DNA of 64,000 nt from Leeuwenhoekiella blandensis MED217 (lineage in GTDB: Bacteria; Bacteroidota; Bacteroidia; Flavobacteriales; Flavobacteriaceae): the NCBI RefSeq assembly GCF_000152985.1, contig NZ_CH672395.1, positions 1-64,000 of the forward strand, written 5' to 3'. The notes below the pieces were generated by a model, which did not search any database, had not been told where the DNA came from, and saw only the letters and a program-made list of their open reading frames with translations. A program made the position numbers and the translations under genes. This document shows, piece by piece, positions 35,409 to 44,891 of the stretch (positions are counted from its first letter, which is position 1; each line of letters opens with the position of its first letter).

Positions 35409-37775
35409 CTAGGCAGGCCCTATTTCTAACGTTTGCGCCTGCGTGTTGCCTTGGGCGTCTGTTGCAGAAATCCTGTATTTACCGGGCTTGAGGGCTAGAG
35501 ATAGTTCGTGGAAAGTAGTTGTAAGCCCGATGTAAGTACCATCTAAATACCAATAAACCGTCGTGTCTGCATCGCGATGTGCAAGTTTGAAAACCACCTC
35601 TTGTTCCCCGTCAAAATCTTCAGGAATTAAAATTTGTTCTCCTTTTTTGGGATAGATAAATTCCATCAATTGGGTGTCCTCACTATAACAACCCGATGCA
35701 AATGGAGGCATTGATTTGTATTCAGGATGCTGCGGCGCATAATAATATTCCCAAACCGTTGGAAGCGTAAACCAAGAGGTCGAGACCATATCGGCTAAAG
35801 GATAACAATTGGCATTTACACGCAAATTGCGCTCTTTATTTAGAAATATGGGTTTGTGATATGTACAAGCAGATGTGCGTATTCCTTTTTTAGGAATCCA
35901 TGCTGTGTGTGTTTTGGGACAATGTAAACCGGCTAAAGTTCCGCTTTGCGAACAAATACTTGCTTCGGTAAGTTCATCATACGGCATTTCAAACCAAGAG
36001 GATTGCGGCAATAGGTTAAGTACATTAAACAGTATGGGTGCTGCAGCTTCAATACCTGTAATTCCGGGCCGGCCCTCACCATCTGCATTACCAACCCAGA
36101 CGCCAATGGCATACGAACCCGTTACACCTACCGCCCAAGCATCTTTAAAACCATAACTGGTGCCGGTTTTCCAAGCAATGGGTTGTGCATCGGTAAAGAA
36201 TTCCCAGTTTTCTGAACCTTGAGGTCGGTTAACTTCTTGTAAAGCCAGCATCGTTTCATAGATCGCTCCGGCATCAAAAACTTCGGGATGCTGTACGGGA
36301 GTTCCTAAATTGTAAGTGTTTTTTTCTGTATAGATGGGTTGCTTAAAGGCTTGCTGCGGATATTCGCTAGACGTACGATTAAAAAAATTGAGTGTCGCTG
36401 CCATACCTGCGTAGGCATTGGTTAACTCCCAAAGGTTGCTTTCTGCTCCACCCAGAATTAAGGATAAGCCATAATAATCTGCCGATTTGTTGATGGCCTT
36501 AAACTGAAGCTGATGCAGGTTGTTATAAAATTTTTGAAGTCCGTATTGCTGCAATAAGTGCACAGCGGGTACATTGAGTGAGCGAGCCAGAGCTTCTGAA
36601 GCCGGTACTGCGCCTTGAAAACTTCGATCAAAATTTTGTGGTGCATATCCACTAATGCTCGTAGGTACATCAGGAACTAAGCTATGCGGTAATAAGTCTC
36701 CATTACCCATAAGCGCGGCATACAAGAAGGGTTTAAGCGTGCTGCCGGTGCTGCGATTACTTTGAATGATGTCAACATAATTGGCATGTTCTGCAGTGGT
36801 AGGCGCGTTACCTACATAACCCAAAACCTTTCTGGAATTTACATCAAGAACCAAAATTGCAAGGTTATGAATCTGGTTTTGCTTCAGCTGAAAATGAGCC
36901 TCTTCAGCAATTTGATTCATTCGTTTTTGCAGGTTATAATCAATAGTGCTGGTAATTGATTTTCCTGTTTGTTCGCGTGCTAAACGTTCAGTGAAATGCG
37001 GTGTCACGTCAGGCAAGTCTAAGGGTTTACCGGGAAGATCTTCAGCGATAGCAAGTTCATAGGTTGTTTGATCAATAGACTTCTCCTCTTTTAGCTTCTT
37101 AAGTAGGCGATTTCTTTTCGCTTTAAAAATAGCTTCATTTTTCCCGGGAAAAACTAAAGATGGAGCATTGGGTAATACCGCCAAGGCTGCAGCTTGCCCC
37201 CAGCTGAGTTCTTGCGCAGGGATTCCGAAATACCGCCAGCTTGCACTTTCTAAACCAACTACATTTCCGCCAAAGGGCGCGTGCGAGGCATAAAGTTTTA
37301 GAATCTCATCTTTACTATAACCGGCTTCTAGTCTGGTGGCAAGAAAGGTTTCAATAAGTTTTTCAAGATAGGTTCGATTGGGATTGTCTCTTGAAAGACG
37401 TATCACTTGTTGGGTCAATGTGCTGCCGCCACGACGGCTTTCTTTGGTAAGATTTGACCATAACGCCTTGCTCATCGCCACCGGATTAAAACCCGGATGC
37501 TTATAAAAATAGGCGTCCTCAAAAGCTATGATGCAGGTTTTAAACCGTTCTGGTACTTCGTCTACCTCTGGGAAACGCCACTGGCCGTCACTGGCAATAC
37601 GGGCGCCCAGCAATGCACCAGTGCTACCGCTGACCACAGTGGCTGTGGGTTTGTTGAATAAGGTCCTAGGTAAACTGAAGCACCAGACCAAAACGACAAG
37701 AAGCAAAACACCTAGAACAATCTTATGGCGTTTGAGCCTTTTTAATAGTGATAGCCTAAGCGTTTTGTTCAGCAT
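35409..37775 (-). CDS. pbpC: Penicillin-binding protein 1C
   Basis: 788 residues. A short cytoplasmic part and one membrane segment (about residues 19-35) precede a GT51 glycosyltransferase (FEDAYFYKHPG, RRGGSTLTQQ). The transpeptidase has the active-site Ser-x-x-Lys in RSTGSTLKPF and the KTG motif in AWKTGTSYGFKDA. A C-terminal beta domain of about 90 residues is the PBP1C-specific domain. It polymerises and cross-links peptidoglycan. It starts 4 nt after the alpha-2-macroglobulin stop; this pairing is conserved in many Gram-negatives. Confidence 0.96.
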   Translation of the reverse strand: MLNKTLRLSLLKRLKRHKIVLGVLLLVVLVWCFSLPRTLFNKPTATVVSGSTGALLGARIASDGQWRFPEVDEVPERFKTCIIAFEDAYFYKHPGFNPVAMSKALWSNLTKESRRGGSTLTQQVIRLSRDNPNRTYLEKLIETFLATRLEAGYSKDEILKLYASHAPFGGNVVGLESASWRYFGIPAQELSWGQAAALAVLPNAPSLVFPGKNEAIFKAKRNRLLKKLKEEKSIDQTTYELAIAEDLPGKPLDLPDVTPHFTERLAREQTGKSITSTIDYNLQKRMNQIAEEAHFQLKQNQIHNLAILVLDVNSRKVLGYVGNAPTTAEHANYVDIIQSNRSTGSTLKPFLYAALMGNGDLLPHSLVPDVPTSISGYAPQNFDRSFQGAVPASEALARSLNVPAVHLLQQYGLQKFYNNLHQLQFKAINKSADYYGLSLILGGAESNLWELTNAYAGMAATLNFFNRTSSEYPQQAFKQPIYTEKNTYNLGTPVQHPEVFDAGAIYETMLALQEVNRPQGSENWEFFTDAQPIAWKTGTSYGFKDAWAVGVTGSYAIGVWVGNADGEGRPGITGIEAAAPILFNVLNLLPQSSWFEMPYDELTEASICSQSGTLAGLHCPKTHTAWIPKKGIRTSACTYHKPIFLNKERNLRVNANCYPLADMVSTSWFTLPTVWEYYYAPQHPEYKSMPPFASGCYSEDTQLMEFIYPKKGEQILIPEDFDGEQEVVFKLAHRDADTTVYWYLDGTYIGLTTTFHELSLALKPGKYRISATDAQGNTQAQTLEIGPA

Positions 37776-37779
37776 TGAT

Positions 37780-40700
37780 CTATTGTTCTACGGTGATCCA
37801 CTGGCCTTTTGTACGCGCAAAATAGGTATGATCATACATAGCTTCAACTTGGGTACCCGGCAAATAATAGGTGCCTAAGAAGGAGGTGTTGAGGTCTACT
37901 TCAAAAGTGCGGGTTGTTTTCGGTTTCAGATCAAAGTAAAAATTAACACGGTCATCTCTAATATCTTTATAGCGCGCTGTACCCGAAGCACCACCATTTA
38001 AACTGGTGTAGCTCGTATTTACGATTTCCCATCCGCTGGGGAAAATTTGAGATAAAGCTACATTGTCAATCTGATTTTGAGAATTGTTAGTAACCGTGAT
38101 TTTTGCCTTGATCGCCGTAGCCTTACGCAAGTTATTAACCGCTATGTTCTTGCCATTACCGTCTAGAAATTGTGTGTTTAGGATCAGGTTATTTTGACTA
38201 GCCAATTCTTCACCTAGCGGAAGTTTACCTTGCTGAATAAGGCTAACATACACCCGATTATCCTGAGTATTTTTCAAGGTTAGCACCTTTTGCTCTTCTG
38301 AAACATTAAGCGTTTTACGCAAGAAGCCATTTTCGGTAGTTAGTGCTGTTCCATCGAGCTGTACTGTGATGGCTTTTCCGCCATTGGCGATGAGCATTTT
38401 AGACAAGCTTAATAAGGCATAGGCGGTAGTTTGTGTACTGTGCCATTGTGACGAACCAAGATCTTTAGCAATACTGTTTGCTAATTCAAGTTGCCGCTTG
38501 TCATCAAGCAAAATCATCGTTTCTAGTGCCATCGCTTTGTTTCTCAAAACCGAACCATAGGTGTATTGCAATTCGCGTTTGGTGCTGAAATTAAGAGAAG
38601 CTTCACTTACCAATTGTTGTGCTACCTGCTTTTTACCCGCAAGAGCATAAGCTGCTGCTAAACGCCATCTGGAGTCGTTGTTCAGGTCACCGGATTCTCG
38701 TAGGCGGTTCATCGCGGCCAATTCGGGCTGACCGGCTAAGGCCAATGTGTAAAGGCGATAGGCCTGTGTTAAACTGCTGTTGTACGAGGTCGCCCCGTTG
38801 CGCCATTGTTTTGCTGCATTTTTTTGAAACGTCAGCCAGTTTGATAAAAATGTAATTGGAGGAGCATAACCTTGTTTTTGAGCTTCCAGAATAAAATGTC
38901 CTGCATAGTTGGTTGCCCAAGCATCAGATTCACGTTCACCGGGCCAGTAGCTCACGCTGCCAGAGGGATTTTGTAAAATACCTAAGCGGTCTATAGTAGC
39001 TTTAATATTGCTTATAGTTTCCTGTTTTTGCGCACTTTCCAAATTGAAAATAGCGCTTAAATATAGCTGAGGAAAGCCGCTTGATGTAGTTTGCTCAGCG
39101 CATCCGTAGGGATAATGAATTAAATACTGAAGACGTTTTGTAAAATCGATTTGCGGTAAGGTAGAAAGTTCTACCGTTGCACTATTTGTTCCCAAAACTC
39201 CAAAACCGGTATAATCTATCTGGAGTTCGGCATTGGGTTCTAAAGTGTAGTATGTTGCTTTCTGCGAAATAGGGTTCGGATTTTCAACATCAATTTCTAC
39301 AGCATACGATGCTTTTTCTCCGGCTCCGCTGGCGGTGATTTCAAATTGCTGAGGTGTTTCTGCCGGAAGCACTTCAAATTCAAAATTCACAATTTGTTCA
39401 CCGGGCTCGTTGAATGTGATCGTTTTTGATTTTGAACCAACAGCCTTAAGCGAATTGCTGCTTTCTATGGTAACCGTGGTTTGTTTTACCTTGTCTTCCA
39501 TAGCAAAAACGGTCACCGGTAGCGTGAGCTTTTCTCCCGGAGCCAAGCGTCTCGGGATAGAGGCCAATACCATTAAAGGTTTACGCACGGGCGTTGTTTC
39601 TTGTGTGCTTCCGTAAGCGCCGGTGGCATTGTCACCCGCGATGAGCATAGTGCGCACCGATCCCACATAGTTAGGCATATGCAGTTTGTGCGTTGCTGTT
39701 GCTCCAGCGTTCAAATGAAACGGACCCAGATAGGTTACAACTGGTTTAAATCTATTTGCTTTTCGGTTTTTCGCTCCGGCGGCCATATCGCCACCTCCTA
39801 TCGCATAAATATTGTCTACGCTACCCGAATAGGCGCCGATAACATAATCATAGATGTCAAAAGTTTTTACACCCAAAGCCTGGCGTTTGTAGAATGCCTT
39901 GTGAATATCAGGCGTGTTGAATCTTGTTAGATCAAGCAAACCTTCATCTACCACAGCGAGGGTGTAGGTCATTTCTTTTTGAGAAGCTTCACTTACGCGC
40001 ACTGTGTAATCTGTTTCCGGTTTGAGTACTTCCGGCATTTTTAACTGCGGTTCAAGTAGGGTTTGAGGATCCTCAACCATAAGAGGTATTACACCATACA
40101 GGCGTATAGGGCGATTGTTTACTGTTTGCGCATGAGGCTGTAGCAGACTAATGTGCACATACACATTGGGAGCCATTGCCTGAGTAACAGGAATGCGCAC
40201 GGTAGTTTCTTCATTAGTGGTTTTTACCCATTGTTTAGAAATCACTTCGGTTCCGCTTTCTATGCTGATTAATGCATTTCCGGCTGCTGCAGAAGGAAAC
40301 TTGATTACTGCTTCTTCGCCTACCGTATAGTCTTCTTTATCTGAATTGAAAACAAGCATTTTTGCACTTTCAGCATTTGCTGTAGGTGCGTTGCTCCAAT
40401 TGCGATAAAAATAGGTAATGAGGCCAGAGGCATGACCCGATTCTTTATCGATCACACGCAGCAAATAGCGGCCGCCCTCTTTTTCTGGAACATTGATTTT
40501 TGCAGTTGCTTTTCCGTTGTTGTTTGTAGTTACCTTAAAAGATTGCAAAGGTTTGTAAACCGAAGCATTCTCATAGCGCGAGAGGTTGTCGTAACCTCTG
40601 CTATACCACCAGCGCCATTCCATTTTAAACAGTTGTACCTCCAGTTTGCGATTAGGTGCGGGTTTTCCGTTTTCGGTGAGACTTACCAAATCAAAATTCA

Positions 40701-43353
40701 CATCTTCATCGGTAAAATACGCATCGTATTTATGAGGTTCAGGAGCCTTAATTCCTGTAAAGTGCGCGTATGGAGCGATGGTTTTTGAAAACACATCTAC
40801 CGAGAAATCTCCGCCGCCTTCAAAGACTTTGGTTAAAAAAGTAGCCTTTAGCATTCCCGGAGCTTTGTTGCTCAAATCAAGTTTCTGGTTGAAACTCAGT
40901 TTTCCTGAATTGTCTAAACTTTTATCTTTTAAAATCGGGAGTTCAACTTCAGAGAATTTGCGCACGGGATCTGTGAAGTCGTAGTTTTCATAATCTTTAA
41001 AGGCAGCAGCCGTACTGTTGAGTGTTGCGGTTACTTCTGCTTTAAGATTGCGGGCCGGTGTACCGTGTAACCACTGTGCGGTAAGGCTTCCGGATATGGG
41101 TTTTTGAGTAGATAGGGTTTCTGCATCAAAATCTAGATTTAATTTGAGGCGATTGGGTTTTACGGTAGCGACGCGCAAGGTTTTTGAAAACTGAACACCA
41201 CCTACGGTGATGGTTGCATTCCAGTTTCCTGTAGGGTCTGTACTTGCAGTTGGAATCGGAAAATAGTAAAAACCGTGACTGCTTCCGCCAGAAACGTTCT
41301 TATTTGTAAGTGTTGAACTCAATAGCGTACGTTGCACGAGTTTTCCGCGGGCATCGGTTACCTCTAGTTTTACAGGATGTTCCTTAGGTAAAGGGTTTGC
41401 CTGGTCATTAAGAACAAAACTCAAATGAATGCTGTCGCCGGGACGATGCACGCCACGTTCGGTATAAATAAATCCGCGTAATCCTTTTTGTAACTGGGCT
41501 CCGCGAATATCAAAGTTACTTAGGGATAAGGCGTTCCCATCATCGAGTTTTGCATACGCAAAATTATTGCGCTGCTGCGCTACAACAAAGGCAGCTGTTT
41601 GATCACTTTTATAGGATGCGAGACCGTCGATGTCTGTTTTTAGGTCTTTGATGAGTTGCTGCTGATAGTTGTAAATTTTAATATCCACGCCAATCTCAGG
41701 CTCAGCTGTGAGCAAGTTGGTGGTGATAAAATCATAGGCGCCATTAGCCCCTTCTTTTACGATAAGCCCCAAGTCTGAACCTATAATATTAGTTTGTGCA
41801 AAACGCTCTTCGTTATAGTAGGCGGGATGGCACGGATTGTCTTCTTCCTCCCAGTTGTACACGCGCGTTCTCCACGAGTACAATTCGTTATCCCAATAGC
41901 GCTCTTCGCGTTCATCTTCTTCGACCCCGGTTCCGGTGTTATAATAATCTTCATAAGACTCTTCAAGGTAAATATCTTCTTTGCTTTGAGTAATTCCTTC
42001 TTCAGCATCAGGGCAAGGGAACAGACTATAGTCTTGATTAAAGCTCAGCTCAACGCGGTACATTGCTCCGGGATCGGCCTTAAATAATTCTGAAAGATCT
42101 ACGGCATAAGCTTTCCATAAACCGGTTTGACCAATGCTGTTATTGATCAACGGAATGGTTTTTTTTGCGATGCGTCTGCCCACGCGTTTCAAATCATAGG
42201 TAGAAGTACTGTTGAGGTCAGAATCCTGAAGGTATTGCAGCATGTTGTCTTCAAAAATCTTGATGACACGCACATCAACAGCTGAAAGATTAACCGCTTC
42301 AAAGTAAATCGGCGTTTTCATCGAAGCAGGAAGAATGTTGCCTTTAGAGATCAAACGCACTTGAGGTTTTAACTGCTGAAAGGATATTTTTTGAGAATAG
42401 GTTGTGGGTAAAGCTTCGCCAAAGGCATTCTTTATTCCTTTATTGAGTGTGAGTGTCAGCTCGCCGGTTAAGGGCTGTCTGGGATAGATATTTAAAACAT
42501 TGCCCTGAACCTCATAACGCAAATTAGATAGACTATCAAGCTGAACAAGTCCGTCAAAATTTTGTTCCATTTGAAGCGGGTCAGAAAAGTTGACGCTTAC
42601 GGCCGTTTCCGGACTCAAAGTAGACACTACATCTACGAGTGTAAAATTGGCTTGACCCGGGATGTTGAGTGTGCTTTGACCTTGGGTAGCACTGGTAATA
42701 CTCTCGCCATTCCAGGCGATACGTATTTGCGAATTCTCCTTTTTACGATGAATGCTGTCTATGGTAAAATTGAAAAAAGTGCCCTTGGTTTCTTCTGTGG
42801 GCCAATCAATATGAAGCGCCTTTCCTTCCTGAGAAGCGCTTACGAGTTGTTTTGCTTTTTCTGCAGCCACCCAATCTGAAGTTTCAATAGAGCCTGTTAA
42901 GTACTGCCACTCTTTACTATAAGATTGAAGGTTGCCTAAGTTTATCTTGAAGTTGGGTGTGATGGTTTTAAATCCGAAGGTGTAATTTTTAAACTCCGGG
43001 TCAATGTCTTCAAAAAAGCGGCTCAATTTTAAGGTTACAGTGTATTCGGTATCGGGGCGCAGGGCTTCTTCCGGCTTAAAAAGAAGCTGAGTTCCGTTTT
43101 CAATAAAAAAAGAACCTTCTGTTTTTGGATTAATGATCAGGTATTCTGAAGGTATTTCCTGAGTGGCTTCAAACTGAGAAGTGGGCTTGGCGAGGACTAC
43201 GCGTATAGGATCTTCAATCGAAGCATTACCAAAGGTGTTGAAAGAAATATATTCTTTGAACTTAAAAATATTATCGGTTTTTGGATGCTTTTTGGTACAA
43301 GAGGAAAAAGCTAAAAAAGCAACAAGGTAGAGGAGGTAATATTCTTTTTTCAT
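37780..43353 (-). CDS. Alpha-2-macroglobulin family lipoprotein
   Basis: 1857 residues from the ATG at 43351-43353; nine more residues would come from an upstream ATG, but the shorter start places MKKEYYLLYLVAFLAFSSC as signal peptide with lipobox. The chain shows repeated macroglobulin-type beta domains, MG-like segments with RGFIYTERGVHRPGD, a DEGLLDLTRF segment typical of the family, and the thioester motif YGCAEQ at about residue 1416. Such proteins trap attacking proteases. An unusual Glu/Asp/Tyr-rich stretch lies around residues 455-530. It is translationally adjacent to pbpC, which is thought to repair the wall where the trap acts. Confidence 0.95.
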   Translation of the reverse strand: MKKEYYLLYLVAFLAFSSCTKKHPKTDNIFKFKEYISFNTFGNASIEDPIRVVLAKPTSQFEATQEIPSEYLIINPKTEGSFFIENGTQLLFKPEEALRPDTEYTVTLKLSRFFEDIDPEFKNYTFGFKTITPNFKINLGNLQSYSKEWQYLTGSIETSDWVAAEKAKQLVSASQEGKALHIDWPTEETKGTFFNFTIDSIHRKKENSQIRIAWNGESITSATQGQSTLNIPGQANFTLVDVVSTLSPETAVSVNFSDPLQMEQNFDGLVQLDSLSNLRYEVQGNVLNIYPRQPLTGELTLTLNKGIKNAFGEALPTTYSQKISFQQLKPQVRLISKGNILPASMKTPIYFEAVNLSAVDVRVIKIFEDNMLQYLQDSDLNSTSTYDLKRVGRRIAKKTIPLINNSIGQTGLWKAYAVDLSELFKADPGAMYRVELSFNQDYSLFPCPDAEEGITQSKEDIYLEESYEDYYNTGTGVEEDEREERYWDNELYSWRTRVYNWEEEDNPCHPAYYNEERFAQTNIIGSDLGLIVKEGANGAYDFITTNLLTAEPEIGVDIKIYNYQQQLIKDLKTDIDGLASYKSDQTAAFVVAQQRNNFAYAKLDDGNALSLSNFDIRGAQLQKGLRGFIYTERGVHRPGDSIHLSFVLNDQANPLPKEHPVKLEVTDARGKLVQRTLLSSTLTNKNVSGGSSHGFYYFPIPTASTDPTGNWNATITVGGVQFSKTLRVATVKPNRLKLNLDFDAETLSTQKPISGSLTAQWLHGTPARNLKAEVTATLNSTAAAFKDYENYDFTDPVRKFSEVELPILKDKSLDNSGKLSFNQKLDLSNKAPGMLKATFLTKVFEGGGDFSVDVFSKTIAPYAHFTGIKAPEPHKYDAYFTDEDVNFDLVSLTENGKPAPNRKLEVQLFKMEWRWWYSRGYDNLSRYENASVYKPLQSFKVTTNNNGKATAKINVPEKEGGRYLLRVIDKESGHASGLITYFYRNWSNAPTANAESAKMLVFNSDKEDYTVGEEAVIKFPSAAAGNALISIESGTEVISKQWVKTTNEETTVRIPVTQAMAPNVYVHISLLQPHAQTVNNRPIRLYGVIPLMVEDPQTLLEPQLKMPEVLKPETDYTVRVSEASQKEMTYTLAVVDEGLLDLTRFNTPDIHKAFYKRQALGVKTFDIYDYVIGAYSGSVDNIYAIGGGDMAAGAKNRKANRFKPVVTYLGPFHLNAGATATHKLHMPNYVGSVRTMLIAGDNATGAYGSTQETTPVRKPLMVLASIPRRLAPGEKLTLPVTVFAMEDKVKQTTVTIESSNSLKAVGSKSKTITFNEPGEQIVNFEFEVLPAETPQQFEITASGAGEKASYAVEIDVENPNPISQKATYYTLEPNAELQIDYTGFGVLGTNSATVELSTLPQIDFTKRLQYLIHYPYGCAEQTTSSGFPQLYLSAIFNLESAQKQETISNIKATIDRLGILQNPSGSVSYWPGERESDAWATNYAGHFILEAQKQGYAPPITFLSNWLTFQKNAAKQWRNGATSYNSSLTQAYRLYTLALAGQPELAAMNRLRESGDLNNDSRWRLAAAYALAGKKQVAQQLVSEASLNFSTKRELQYTYGSVLRNKAMALETMILLDDKRQLELANSIAKDLGSSQWHSTQTTAYALLSLSKMLIANGGKAITVQLDGTALTTENGFLRKTLNVSEEQKVLTLKNTQDNRVYVSLIQQGKLPLGEELASQNNLILNTQFLDGNGKNIAVNNLRKATAIKAKITVTNNSQNQIDNVALSQIFPSGWEIVNTSYTSLNGGASGTARYKDIRDDRVNFYFDLKPKTTRTFEVDLNTSFLGTYYLPGTQVEAMYDHTYFARTKGQWITVEQ

Positions 43354-43795
43354 GAAACCTATTTTATTGAGAAACGCCACAATTACAAGCTAAATTGTAA
43401 AATACTTCTTTTCTTAATTTTTGACTAATGCTTTTCTTCTTTTTTGCTCATTTTTTGAGCTAAAATGCTTGTTATGAAACTCGTATAAAATACTTGTATA
43501 AAAATTATATCAATCAACACGATTTGATGTTAAAGTATAATTTATTGCATTTCATCGACGAACAAGTGCGTTTTTTAATCGATGAAATACACAAATGGCG
43601 AGTTTTGTATTTGTTTACGTACATTCAAAAAGTCGATAAAGTGCATTTTGAAACGCTATAAAGTGTTAAATTTTATGATAAAAATGTTAAATACAGCCAT
43701 AATATCGACGAAATACACAAATTGACAGTTTAAGTGTTGTAGGAATAAAATATCCTGCTTATGTTTGTCTCAACATAACTCATAACCCCCAAATC
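43354..43795. other. 442-bp AT-rich intergenic region with direct repeats
   Basis: No gene is visible. The region is between divergent genes and must hold two promoters. A near-identical 20-nt segment occurs twice 126 bp apart: ATCGATGAAATACACAAATG at 43578 and ATCGACGAAATACACAAATT at 43704. A related TTTCATCGACGAAC occurs at 43554. Confidence 0.6.
43578..43727 (+). repeat. Pair of short direct repeats upstream of the CAP gene
   Basis: The repeated element CGAYGAAATACACAAAT is spaced by 126 bp (about twelve helical turns). The second copy ends about 70 bp before the CAP start codon. This is consistent with a transcription factor site; no regulator is identified. Confidence 0.5.
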
Positions 43796-44296
43796 ATGAG
43801 AACTTTTACAACCAACTTGTTGGCAATAACTTTTGCCATATTCTTAACCAGCTGTTCACAAGATGAAGAGCTTTTAACCTCTAATGAAGAGACAACTCTT
43901 GAAGTTTCTGCAGACCTCGTTATCGAAGATGCTTTTGCTCAAGAAATTCTTGTCGAAGTAAATAAGCATCGCGAGAGCATTGGGCTTTCTCAATTAGCTT
44001 ATAACAACGATTCTAAAGTGAAGGCCATAGAACATTCAAAATATATGGCTACCAAAAATCAAATTAGCCACGATAACTTTTTCCAGCGATCAGATTATTT
44101 GAAAGCTAAAGGTGCTGCACGCGTAAGTGAAAATGTCGCTTACGGGTACCGCAGCCCAGAAGAAGTTGTATCTGCTTGGTTAAAAAGCGAAAGCCACAAA
44201 GAAGCTATTGAAGGTGATTTTACTCATAGCGGACTTTCAGTAGTGAAGAATGAAAAGGGAATCGCTTTTTTTACGCAGATCTTTATCAAAAAATAA
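43796..44296 (+). CDS. CAP (SCP/PR1) domain lipoprotein
   Basis: 166 residues. The signal peptide ends LTSC (lipobox), so the protein is lipid-anchored. The CAP domain covers about residues 48-166: VNKHRESIGL, then AIEHSKYMATKNQISHDNFFQR with the conserved His, SENVAYGY with Glu, and VVSAWLKSESHKEAI with the second His. The short form without other domains is typical of bacteria. Function is not fixed; binding of small molecules or metal has been proposed for the fold. Confidence 0.92.
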   Translation: MRTFTTNLLAITFAIFLTSCSQDEELLTSNEETTLEVSADLVIEDAFAQEILVEVNKHRESIGLSQLAYNNDSKVKAIEHSKYMATKNQISHDNFFQRSDYLKAKGAARVSENVAYGYRSPEEVVSAWLKSESHKEAIEGDFTHSGLSVVKNEKGIAFFTQIFIKK

Positions 44297-44565
44297 AAAT
44301 GTTTTAGGCTTGTAAGACAGCCTGAAGATTAAAACCCCCAAATCTAAAATCCCCCAACCGACCCAACAGGTCACAAGATCAATTACAACATTCAAGACAT
44401 TTACAAAATTTACAACTTTAAGTTGGTTTTGTTATGTTAGATGCAGCAGGCGGGGGCCTGCTGTTTCGCCTTTCTCCTCGCGAGAATTACTTACTGAAAA
44501 ACCCTTAAGTTTTTTGCTTAAGGGTTTTTTCATGAGATATGTTTTAAGTCAACCGACCGGCTAAG
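44297..44565. other. Intergenic region with GC-rich hairpin and terminator
   Basis: Between convergent genes. CAGCAGGC and GCCTGCTG (44444-44463) form an 8-bp perfect hairpin with a GGGG loop, and a second strong hairpin follows at 44497. No credible protein is encoded. It may be just two 3' ends, or a short RNA. Confidence 0.5.
44497..44530. terminator. Bidirectional intrinsic terminator
   Basis: AAAAACCCTTAAG and CTTAAGGGTTTTTT pair around a T-rich loop. It ends the ABM/isoaspartyl peptidase unit on the minus strand and could also end plus-strand transcripts from the CAP gene. Confidence 0.85.
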
Positions 44566-44886
44566 TTAATTTTCCTTATCAAAATGATATTCGCGTTCTA
44601 CTTTACACACACGTACTGAATATGCTGAATACCACTTGTCTTTTCCGGTTTGTTGTGCGACGAGATGATCTACTTGATTTTTCCAGCTGGCGATGGCAGC
44701 TTCGGTTTTCCAATACGAGATAGTGATTCCTAATGCGCTTCGTGCGTGTTCCATTCCTAAATAACCCGGTTGCTTTTGTGCAAGCGCTTCCATCTTGGTA
44801 GCCATTTCGGCGTAGCCTGAAGTATCTTCGGTTTGTTTAGAAGTAAAAATTACGGCGTAATAGCTTTGTTCAGCAGAAAGTTCCAC
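44566..44886 (-). CDS. ABM (antibiotic biosynthesis monooxygenase) domain protein
   Basis: 106 residues, no signal peptide. The sequence matches a single ABM ferredoxin-like domain: YYAVIFTSKQ, then YAEMATKMEALAQKQPGYLGMEHARSALGITISYWKTEAAIASWKNQ. The family includes heme-degrading and quinol monooxygenases, but the short Bacteroidota forms have unknown substrates. It lies 5 nt after the isoaspartyl peptidase gene on the same strand and is probably co-transcribed. Confidence 0.9.
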   Translation of the reverse strand: MELSAEQSYYAVIFTSKQTEDTSGYAEMATKMEALAQKQPGYLGMEHARSALGITISYWKTEAAIASWKNQVDHLVAQQTGKDKWYSAYSVRVCKVEREYHFDKEN

Positions 44887-44891
44887 AAGAT

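Noticed and set aside
39410-42880. Several open frames opposite the macroglobulin gene
   Set aside because: They overlap a long well-supported gene, and their products have no start context or family features.
37780-43380. Missing thioester, as in some bacterial macroglobulins
   Set aside because: The YGCAEQ motif is present, so the thioester type applies.
44434-44508. Short frame starting MLDAAGGGLLFRL
   Set aside because: Its sequence is dictated by the GC-rich hairpin; at 24 residues with no other support it is not reported as a gene.
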